From QNZT01 sp964651755 (GTDB taxonomy: Bacteria; Campylobacterota; Campylobacteria; Campylobacterales; QNZT01): a stretch of DNA of 13,251 nucleotides. The stretch is from NCBI GenBank assembly GCA_964651755.1, contig CAZYZD010000061.1, forward strand, positions 1 to 13,251. Reading direction: 5' to 3'. Shown one piece after another: positions 7,797 through 13,251 of the stretch. Position 1 is the stretch's first letter; each line of letters opens with the position of its first letter. The position numbers and the translations under genes were made by a program. The notes under the pieces are model-generated. The model made no database searches and was not told the DNA's origin. It worked only from the letters and a program-made list of their open reading frames with translations.

Positions 7797-9014
7797 TTAG
7801 TGTCTGATTTTGCCAGCTGCAAGGAGTGCATCGTGAAGTTGATTCTCCACTTCGATGAGTTCCTGCTCTGCCGCGCGTCTTGTCTCTTTTCCTTTTTGTG
7901 CGATCTCCAGAGATTCCTGAATAGTATCGATGAGTGTCTGATTCGCTTTTTTGATCGATTCGATGTCATAAACCCCGCGTTCGATCTGCTCTCTGGTTTC
8001 GCGGTTCGCCTCTTTGAGTGCTTCCGCATTTTTCTCTAAAAGCTCATTGGTCATATCTGTTGCTCCTTTGACAGCTTTAGCCGCTTCTGAACTGCGGTAG
8101 ATTGTGATTGCCTGGGCAAGCTGATTTTTCCAGAGCGGAACAGTGTTGACAAGTACGGAGCTGATTTTGGTAACGAGAGATTTGTCGTTATCCTGTACCA
8201 TACGGATGGTAGGGAGTGCCTGCATCGCTACCTGACGTGTCAGACGAAGATCATGAATCCGTCGTTCCAGATCGTCTCTGGTGTTCATGATATCTTTAAG
8301 TTTAAGTGCTTTTTGCATCTTTTTGCTTGAACCTGCTTCTTCCTGAAGTTTTGGGATAATTTCATTGTCGAGTTGTTCAAGTTTATGCAGACCCGCTGCG
8401 ATATAGAGTTCAAGTTCTTTGAAAAATTCAAAATTGACTTTATAGAGTCTTTCAAGAGAGGTGATATCCGTCAAAAGCTGGGTTTTTTGCTGTTCAAGGT
8501 TGTCTGTGATAGCATCGATCTGTTTTCTGACTTCTTCATATTTTCCTATAAATTTGACAACCGGGCTTGCCATACCGAAAAGTTTGGAGAAAAATCCCTG
8601 TGTCTGGTTAGGATTGAGTGCATCTACATCAAACCCCTGAATCTCTGCAACCAGATTATTCAATGAATCTGCGGCATGACCGAGATCTTTGTTTTTGACA
8701 CCTTCAAGCATACTTTCACTGACACGATTGATATTTTCCTGTGCTTTAGCGCCGTAAAAGATGACAGTATTGGGGTCTTCGATATTGACTTCAGAAGCGA
8801 TGACATCCATCTTGGTTTGTGTGACTTCATCGGCATCTTCATACTTCATGATACCATCTTTGATAATCTGCTCTTTTAGTGCCATTGCGCCGGTCTGGGC
8901 TTCTACAACTTCAGTGGAAAGTTCCTCTTTGACCTCCTGTGCTTTCTCCTGAAGTGCCTCCTGGGTTTTTTGTTGTGTTTCCTGCAACTCTTCTGTTTTT
9001 TTCTCGTCACTCAT
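7797..9014 (-). CDS. TelA-family (toxic anion resistance) coiled-coil protein
   Basis: The product is 405 residues, typical for the TelA/YceH family. The conserved C-terminal core is clear: ALPTIRMVQDNDKSLVTKIS (266-285), the VPLWKNQLAQAI helix (292-303), TDMTNELLEKNAEAL (319-333), and ERGVYDIESIKKANQTLIDT (345-364) followed by a helical Arg/Glu-rich tail. The first 40 residues are an extremely Gln/Glu/Lys-rich coil. Most of the rest is predicted alpha-helix by pattern; there is no signal peptide or membrane segment. The family name comes from tellurite resistance, but the biochemical activity is unknown and members are generally linked to envelope or antimicrobial stress. The start has a strong AAGGAG seven bases upstream, lying inside the end of the xpaC-like gene, which indicates coupled expression. 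I do not use the symbol telA because tellurite resistance is not shown. Confidence 0.88.
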   Translation of the reverse strand: MSDEKKTEELQETQQKTQEALQEKAQEVKEELSTEVVEAQTGAMALKEQIIKDGIMKYEDADEVTQTKMDVIASEVNIEDPNTVIFYGAKAQENINRVSESMLEGVKNKDLGHAADSLNNLVAEIQGFDVDALNPNQTQGFFSKLFGMASPVVKFIGKYEEVRKQIDAITDNLEQQKTQLLTDITSLERLYKVNFEFFKELELYIAAGLHKLEQLDNEIIPKLQEEAGSSKKMQKALKLKDIMNTRDDLERRIHDLRLTRQVAMQALPTIRMVQDNDKSLVTKISSVLVNTVPLWKNQLAQAITIYRSSEAAKAVKGATDMTNELLEKNAEALKEANRETREQIERGVYDIESIKKANQTLIDTIQESLEIAQKGKETRRAAEQELIEVENQLHDALLAAGKIRH

Positions 9015-9017
9015 CGT

Positions 9018-9863
9018 TTATACTCCTTCATTTTTAAGTTGTTTGGTTAATGCTTCTATCTGGATATCAAGACGTGTGATATCATCTTCATCAAGTCTGG
9101 CTTTTTGTTCATGAATTGTCTCTGTAACGCTTCTGAGCAGTTTTTTGAAATTCTCCCGCAGCGTTTCATCGATATTTTCATTTTCAAGGTTTTTGAGATA
9201 CTCCTTGCTGATCTCTTCGGTACGGTGGAGGTAGACATTGAAAAACTTCCGTGCTTTGGAGAGATCGTTGGGGTCTTTTTCAATCGCTTTGATAACATCT
9301 TCTGTTTCATGTACCACTGAATCGATCATGCTCTCTACATCCGTATCTTTGACACGCCGGCGGATTTTTTTCAGATGGTCAACACTCTTTTTTGCCCGTC
9401 CTGTGATTTCGATCACCTCTTCGGCAGTGACACCGATACCAAGTTCTCCGACTTTATCTTCTACCGGATCAAATCCATAATAGAGATAAAACCCTATCAT
9501 GAAAAAGATTGCCAGTATGATACTCAAAATCATACCGTTCCCGGCTGTAAAAAAGGAAGTGTAGAAGGTAGCAAAAGCGAGTATGATCGCTGAAACGGTT
9601 TTGTATTTGAGTTTCGGGGCTTTTGCGAGGATACTTTTGTTATATTCGCGCTCTGCCAAAAAACCTTTGCGTGCAACAGTAGCACCCAGCAGGTAGAGCG
9701 CCGTGGCGATACCCAGTGAGAGAATGGCACCTGTATGACCGCCGAGCAGTGCAAAAAAGAGGGCAAAAATCAGCGGCAGTGTCAGTATGTAGAGCAGGAT
9801 ACCTTTAATGAAAAAAGGTCTTTTCCCATCCTCTGTGGGATCGTAACGTTTTGCATTTCCCAT
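9018..9863 (-). CDS. XpaC-family four-helix membrane protein
   Basis: The product has 281 residues. Four hydrophobic segments lie in the N-terminal half, at about 19-41, 44-64, 89-107 and 109-130, giving two hairpins with little periplasmic sequence. The soluble C-terminal half is alpha-helical and charged and includes the family-like segment DPNDLSKARKFFNVYLHRTEE (from residue 197). XpaC proteins carry the misleading label 5-bromo-4-chloroindolyl phosphate hydrolysis protein; no phosphatase motif is visible here. In many bacteria xpaC directly precedes a telA homologue, as it does here, so the two products probably act together at the inner membrane. The ATG lies one base after the stop of a 32-codon small gene, and its AAAGGA site is inside that small gene, so translation is probably coupled. 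Confidence 0.82.
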   Translation of the reverse strand: MGNAKRYDPTEDGKRPFFIKGILLYILTLPLIFALFFALLGGHTGAILSLGIATALYLLGATVARKGFLAEREYNKSILAKAPKLKYKTVSAIILAFATFYTSFFTAGNGMILSIILAIFFMIGFYLYYGFDPVEDKVGELGIGVTAEEVIEITGRAKKSVDHLKKIRRRVKDTDVESMIDSVVHETEDVIKAIEKDPNDLSKARKFFNVYLHRTEEISKEYLKNLENENIDETLRENFKKLLRSVTETIHEQKARLDEDDITRLDIQIEALTKQLKNEGV

Positions 9864-9864
9864 T

Positions 9865-9963
9865 TTAGTCCTTTAAAAGATAAAAAAGCGCCTGCCATGC
9901 TACTGCACCCAGCGTACCAAAAATCAAGAGAAACCCGATAAATTTATTCAAAGCAATTTGCAT
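9865..9963 (-). CDS. 32-residue single-pass membrane microprotein heading the xpaC-telA operon
   Basis: The frame runs from ATG (9963-9961) to TAA (9867-9865) and encodes 32 residues, starting MQIALNKFIGFLLIFGTLGA and ending with AWQALFYLLKD. It is nearly all one hydrophobic helix, about residues 8-30, bounded by Lys7 and by Lys31-Asp32. Three points support its reality: a purine-rich GGAAAAAG about eight bases upstream, a candidate extended -10 promoter at the right distance, and a stop one base before the xpaC-like ATG, whose ribosome-binding site lies within this gene. I know no named family for it. It may be a small membrane subunit or regulator of the XpaC/TelA complex, or a leader peptide that couples translation of xpaC. 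Function unknown. Confidence 0.6.
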   Translation of the reverse strand: MQIALNKFIGFLLIFGTLGAVAWQALFYLLKD

Positions 9964-9992
9964 ATCTTTTTCCAATTATTATTGTTACTTTA

Positions 9993-10001
9993 ATTCTAAC
10001 A
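9993..10001 (-). promoter_or_regulatory. Candidate extended -10 promoter for the microprotein-xpaC-telA operon
   Basis: On the minus strand the bases read TGTTAGAAT, a TGn extended -10 box with TAGAAT as the hexamer. The predicted start of transcription, near 9986, leaves about 22 bases of leader before the ATG at 9963. No good -35 box is present (TCTTTA with a 17-base spacer is weak), which is normal for Campylobacterota. Confidence 0.45.
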
Positions 10002-10041
10002 GAGTTTAATCAACATAAAGATAAAATTCATAACAAATCAT

Positions 10042-10047
10042 TATAGA
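10042..10047 (+). promoter_or_regulatory. Candidate -10 box of the argD operon promoter
   Basis: TATAGA at 10042-10047 lies in an AT-rich tract upstream of argD and would start transcription near 10054, about 17 bases before the ATG. An AAGGA ribosome-binding site at 10060-10064 is spaced six bases from the ATG at 10071. No -35 match is seen and no clear ArgR-type operator was found. Confidence 0.4.
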
Positions 10048-10070
10048 GCAGTTAACTTTAAGGAATTATT

Positions 10071-11255
10071 ATGTTTGAACAAATGGATAAAGATTTTATA
10101 CTCCATTCATATGGACGTAACTATGTCAACTTTACCAAAGCCAAAGGGGCAAAAATCTGGGACAGTGAAGGAAATGAGTATATCGATTTCACTTCCGGTA
10201 TCGGTGTGGTGAGTGTTGGACATGCAAACGAGAGAGTCACAGATGCGATTTGTGACCAGGCAAAAAAGATTATCCATATTTCCAACCTTTTTCTCATAGA
10301 GCCGCAGGCGGAAGTGGCGAAATCCCTGGTGGAAAAATCGGGTTACGATATGCGTTGTTTCTTTGCCAACAGCGGTGCGGAGGCGAACGAAGGAGCGATC
10401 AAAATCGCGCGTAAATACGGAGAAGTGGACGGAGAACCCAAACGTTACAAAGTGATTACCCTCAAGCACTCTTTTCATGGAAGAACAATCTCCACACTCA
10501 AAGCGACCGGACAGGAGAAGATGCATAACTATTTCGGACCCTATCCGGATGGGTTTGTCTATGCGGACGACATTGACCATATTGCATCGCTGATCGATGA
10601 TCATACTGTTTGTGTCATGATAGAACTGGTACAGGGTGAGGGCGGTGTAGAACCGCAGGATAAAGCCAAAGTACAGGAGTTGGCAAAACTGCTCAAATCC
10701 AAAGATATTCTGCTGGCAATCGATGAAGTACAGACAGGAATTTACCGGACGGGTGAACTTTTTGCCGCCAATCTTTACGAAATAGAGCCGGATATCATTA
10801 CCGTTGCCAAAGGACTTGGAAACGGCGTGCCTATCGGTGTGGTTATGACGACACTCAAAGATATCTTCTCTCCGGGAGATCATGGCAGTACTTTCGGCGG
10901 AAACTATCTGGTAACGCGTGCCGCCTATGAAGTGCTGGAGATTCTGGAAGGGTATAAAAACAGCGGCGGTCTGGATGAAGCGATGCTCTATTTTGAGGGG
11001 AAACTGCGTAATCTTGTAGAGAGATATCCTGAAATCGTTGAAAAAGAGGTAGGGCTTGGATTGATGCGCGGGTTGCGTATCAGAAGTGCTGAGTTATTGA
11101 CGGCACTGGTGGAGAACAGTTTCAAAGAGCAGTTGCTCGTACTCAAAGCCGGACGCAATACCCTGCGTTTTCTGCCGCCTCTGACTATCTCCGCAGAAGA
11201 GATCGATGCAGGATTTGCCAAACTCGAAAAAGCATTTGCAGCGACAAAGGCGTAA
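10071..11255 (+). CDS. argD: Acetylornithine aminotransferase
   Basis: The product has 394 residues, the normal length for this class III PLP-dependent aminotransferase. It transfers the amino group of glutamate to N-acetylglutamate semialdehyde to make N-acetylornithine in arginine synthesis, in the cytosol; many homologues also serve in lysine synthesis. Visible family motifs are DFTSGIGVVSVGH (39-51), ANSGAEANEGAIKIARKYG (99-117), the HSFHGRT block (133-139), the cofactor Asp218 in LAIDEVQTGIYRTG, and the PLP-binding Lys247 in TVAKGLGNGVPIG. All key residues look intact. It has a good AAGGA ribosome-binding site and is the first gene after the divergent promoter region. Closely related class III enzymes such as succinylornithine or GABA aminotransferase cannot be fully excluded, but the overall pattern fits ArgD best. 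Confidence 0.92.
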   Translation: MFEQMDKDFILHSYGRNYVNFTKAKGAKIWDSEGNEYIDFTSGIGVVSVGHANERVTDAICDQAKKIIHISNLFLIEPQAEVAKSLVEKSGYDMRCFFANSGAEANEGAIKIARKYGEVDGEPKRYKVITLKHSFHGRTISTLKATGQEKMHNYFGPYPDGFVYADDIDHIASLIDDHTVCVMIELVQGEGGVEPQDKAKVQELAKLLKSKDILLAIDEVQTGIYRTGELFAANLYEIEPDIITVAKGLGNGVPIGVVMTTLKDIFSPGDHGSTFGGNYLVTRAAYEVLEILEGYKNSGGLDEAMLYFEGKLRNLVERYPEIVEKEVGLGLMRGLRIRSAELLTALVENSFKEQLLVLKAGRNTLRFLPPLTISAEEIDAGFAKLEKAFAATKA

Positions 11256-11259
11256 CGGC

Positions 11260-12297
11260 GTGAAACCCTTTAGCAGCTATATGCACGACTGGCTTTACGG
11301 GGAGGATGGCTACTATACAAAATTTCGTACTATCGGTAAAGAGGGAGATTTTTACACAGCGGTAAGTTCAAGTATGTTTTTCGGCGGGGCGATTGCCAGA
11401 CGGCTCATCGAAGTAATCGATGAGGGATTTTTGCCTGAAAATACTACTGTTGTGGAGATTGGGGCGCACCAGGGGTATCTGCTTGCGGATATGGTACAGT
11501 TTGTCTATACCCTCCGACCGGAACTTCTCAAAACACTGAAGTTTGCCATTGTTGAACCGCAGGCAGAAAACCGCCAGGCGCAGAAAAAATACTTTCATGA
11601 AGCTTTCGGGGATGTAGTGGTACCGGAGTTGTATGCTGATCTCAGTGAAGTGGCTAAAAAAGATGCCTTTGTGGTTGCCAACGAAATTTTCGATGCTTTT
11701 TCATGCGAACTGGTCAAAGAAGATCAGATGCTCTATGCAAAGGAAGACCATACTTTCCTGTTTGCACAGCAGGATGATTTTACGGCAGGTATCGTTCAGA
11801 AATATGGTCTTGTGAAGGGGGAAGTGGCACGGGGGTATGAAGATTTTGCCCAGGCGATGGCAAAAGCGTTTGCGCGTTACGAATTTGTCACCTTTGACTA
11901 CGGTGATCTTGAACCGCGTCCCGACTTTTCGATCCGGATCTACTACAAACATCAGACAATCCCCTTTTTCGCGCTGACCGATTTTGTCGAAGATGAAGCG
12001 GAAAAGCCCGAAAACCTGAGTCTGGAGATGCTCTGCTGTCAAAGCGATATCACCTATGATGTGCATTTTAACCATCTCATAGATGCCTACAAAGCGAGCG
12101 GGGCGGTACTTCACCAGTATAAAACGCAGTTGGCAACGCTTGTAAATTTTGGTATCATAGAGCTGCTGGATATGTTGCAGAAAAATGCAGACGAAAAAAC
12201 ATACCAGTCAGAACTTAATCGCGCCAAAATGCTTATAGACCCTACATTTATGGGAGAGCGTTTCAAGGGTGTGATTTTCAGAAAGGGGAATACATGA
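11260..12297 (+). CDS. MidA/NDUFAF7-like SAM-dependent methyltransferase
   Basis: The product is about 345 residues. I chose the GTG at 11260 because AAAGG (11246-11250) lies nine bases upstream and it begins four bases after the argD stop; the conserved N-terminus (PFSSYMHDWLYGEDGYYTKF) starts there. The frame is open upstream into argD, which I reject. The ATG at 11281 lacks a ribosome-binding site and would cut the conserved start. Recognisable features are IGKEGDFYTAVSSSMFFGG (25-43), a SAM-binding motif VVEIGAHQGYLLADM (64-78), and VANEIFDAFSCELV (139-152), the counterpart of the family's NE-xx-DA motif. The mitochondrial relative NDUFAF7 dimethylates an arginine of a complex I subunit. 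The bacterial substrate is not known to me, so a respiratory-complex target is only a possibility. ATGA overlap with thiS. Confidence 0.85.
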   Translation: MKPFSSYMHDWLYGEDGYYTKFRTIGKEGDFYTAVSSSMFFGGAIARRLIEVIDEGFLPENTTVVEIGAHQGYLLADMVQFVYTLRPELLKTLKFAIVEPQAENRQAQKKYFHEAFGDVVVPELYADLSEVAKKDAFVVANEIFDAFSCELVKEDQMLYAKEDHTFLFAQQDDFTAGIVQKYGLVKGEVARGYEDFAQAMAKAFARYEFVTFDYGDLEPRPDFSIRIYYKHQTIPFFALTDFVEDEAEKPENLSLEMLCCQSDITYDVHFNHLIDAYKASGAVLHQYKTQLATLVNFGIIELLDMLQKNADEKTYQSELNRAKMLIDPTFMGERFKGVIFRKGNT

Positions 12298-12497
12298 TAG
12301 AGATCATCGTAAACGGGGAAAACAAAACGATAGATGAAAACACTACCATCAAAGCACTGCTTCAGGAGCTTGGCATCGAAGATAAAACGATGGCAAGCGC
12401 TGTCAATATGCAAGTAGTCAAAAAAGAGCAGTGGGAGACACATACACTCCAGGCGGGTGATAAAGTAGAGTTTCTGCATTTTGTGGGCGGGGGTTGA
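12294..12497 (+). CDS. thiS: ThiS sulfur-carrier protein (thiamine thiazole synthesis)
   Basis: The product has 67 residues, the normal ThiS length, with a ubiquitin-like fold pattern: MIEIIVNGENKTI at the start, an Ala/Leu-rich helix, VNMQVVKKEQWETHTL, then GDKVEFLHFVGGG ending in the C-terminal Gly-Gly that is adenylated by ThiF and thiocarboxylated before sulfur is passed to ThiG. The start is in an ATGA overlap with the methyltransferase, with AAAGGGG a few bases upstream. The usual partners thiG, thiF and thiH are not in the window, so they are probably elsewhere on the chromosome. MoaD is the main alternative, but the small size and the HFVGGG end favour ThiS. Confidence 0.88.
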   Translation: MIEIIVNGENKTIDENTTIKALLQELGIEDKTMASAVNMQVVKKEQWETHTLQAGDKVEFLHFVGGG

Positions 12498-12506
12498 TTC
12501 CTGCTC

Positions 12507-13091
12507 ATGTTCGCCGAAGACAACTTTGCCGAATCATTTCATGATCTCTCCCTTTCCGGGGGAGAGATTTTCAAAAAAGAGTTTGAAGATTGTACCTTCA
12601 GCGGGTGTGACTTCAGCCATACTACCATCAAACAATCTATCTTTTCCGACTGTCATTTCAAAGGGTGTGACTTTACCCTTGCTGATCTTGTCGATACAAA
12701 ATTTTCCGCTGTAGTATTTGAAGAGTGCAAACTCATAGGAATCGACTGGAGCAGGGCAGACTGGAGTTCACTGACACAAAGACCGCTCAGATTTGTCCAC
12801 TCCACGCTCAACAGTGCCTCTTTCTGGGGAGTGAAGATGCCAAAGTGGCAGATCACAGAGTGCAATGCTTCCGAAGCCGATTTCAGGGAAGCAGACTTGA
12901 GTGAAGCGGATTTGTGTGGTACAGATTTTAGCAAAGCACTTTTCAGAAACAGCAATCTGACCGATGCAAACTTCAGCCAGGCGAAAAATTTTGATATCGA
13001 CATACGTGTCAATACCCTCACAGGTGCAAAATTCAGCCGCTATGAGGCAGTGCGACTGTTGCAGGGGCTGGGGATAGAGCTGACAGAGTGA
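12507..13091 (+). CDS. Pentapeptide-repeat protein (Qnr/McbG-like class)
   Basis: The product has 194 residues. Pentapeptide repeats of the A-D/N-L/F-x-x type appear in two blocks, about 25-80 (CTFSGCDFSHTT, CHFKGCDFTLADL) and 119-160 (ASEADFREADLSEADLCGTD, NLTDANFSQAK), which would form a right-handed quadrilateral beta-helix. The break between the blocks (about 80-118, with several Trp) may be a loop or capping region. The C-terminus (DIRVNTLTGAKFSRYEAVRLLQGLGIEL) matches the helical tail typical of the Qnr/McbG-like class, which includes gyrase-protecting DNA mimics. Chromosomal members are often of unknown function, and quinolone or toxin protection is not shown. The ATG at 12507 has only a distant GGGGG ribosome-binding site (12488-12492, in the end of thiS), so expression may rely on coupling. 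Confidence 0.85.
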   Translation: MFAEDNFAESFHDLSLSGGEIFKKEFEDCTFSGCDFSHTTIKQSIFSDCHFKGCDFTLADLVDTKFSAVVFEECKLIGIDWSRADWSSLTQRPLRFVHSTLNSASFWGVKMPKWQITECNASEADFREADLSEADLCGTDFSKALFRNSNLTDANFSQAKNFDIDIRVNTLTGAKFSRYEAVRLLQGLGIELTE

Positions 13092-13111
13092 TTGATGCAG
13101 GAGGTTGGAGG

Positions 13112-13251
13112 ATGAAATATCTCTTTTTGCTTTTTTTGCTCTTTTGCAGCACGACTGCTGCCGCCCGGGATATGATCAGATTTTACAGCTGTTACGGTAA
13201 TCAGCATGAGTTGATTGTGGAGGGGCGTTTGGTCAAAGCACGAGACTATAA
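13112..13251 (+). CDS. Exported protein, N-terminal fragment (possibly APP1/DUF2183-like)
   Basis: The frame opens at ATG 13112 and runs off the right edge after 46 codons. A very strong AGGAGG (13099-13104) lies seven bases upstream. The first 19 or so residues (MKYLFLLFLLFCSTTAAAR) are a typical Sec signal peptide with an A-A-A-R cleavage region near 18; the Cys at 12 is in the hydrophobic core, not a convincing lipobox. The mature start (MIRFYSCYGNQHELIVEGRLV) loosely resembles the Y-x-x-Y-G ... GR start of APP1-type phosphatidate phosphatase-like proteins. That resemblance is from memory and weak. The gene begins 20 bases after the pentapeptide gene, so it is probably cotranscribed. Confidence 0.75.
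   Translation, partial: MKYLFLLFLLFCSTTAAARDMIRFYSCYGNQHELIVEGRLVKARDY

Noticed and set aside
9964..10070. An ArgR operator in the divergent promoter region
   Set aside because: Only an ATTCAT-like half site is visible; no paired ARG box with proper symmetry was found.
1..13251. tRNA, rRNA, CRISPR, insertion-sequence or integrase signatures
   Set aside because: None found: no cloverleaf, no regularly spaced repeats and no transposase or recombinase motifs in the translated frames.

Overview
The window looks like a chromosomal segment of a free-living Campylobacterota bacterium, most likely Sulfurovum-like. This is inferred from the moderate GC content, dense operons with ATGA-type overlaps, promoters recognisable mainly by their -10 box, and the gene set. 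It was not tested by any search. No rRNA, tRNA, CRISPR array, insertion sequence or phage gene was seen.

Region 1 (1-5506, plus strand) is a type I secretion locus. It opens with the C-terminal end of an AT-rich, Asp/Asn/Ser/Thr-rich secreted protein, probably a large repetitive adhesin, cut by the left edge. Next come a TPR protein with a C-terminal GT9-like glycosyltransferase domain, an ABC exporter of the LapB/HlyB type with a degenerate C39-like N-terminus, and a HlyD/LapC-type membrane fusion protein. The last three genes overlap or abut and read as one operon. The outer-membrane TolC-like partner is not in the window. A small AT-rich hairpin separates the substrate gene from the secretion genes.

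Region 2 (5508-9963, minus strand) converges on region 1 with one base between stop codons. In transcription order it holds an unlisted 32-codon membrane microprotein, an XpaC-family four-helix membrane protein, a TelA-family coiled-coil protein, a YdjI-type SPFH protein with a C-terminal GYF_2 domain, and a double zinc-ribbon protein with a C-terminal membrane anchor. Tight spacing and Shine-Dalgarno sites suggest one co-expressed envelope-stress or membrane-remodelling complex. It resembles a merger of the xpaC-telA pair with the ydjG/ydjI part of the Bacillus PspA-YdjGHI system, without PspA. This is the most interesting part of the window.

Region 3 (10071-13251, plus strand) is divergent from region 2 across a 107-base promoter region. 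It contains argD (acetylornithine aminotransferase), a MidA/NDUFAF7-like SAM-dependent methyltransferase with a GTG start, thiS (thiamine sulfur carrier), a pentapeptide-repeat protein of the Qnr/McbG-like class, and the start of an exported protein cut by the right edge. Spacing suggests a single operon of mixed housekeeping functions.
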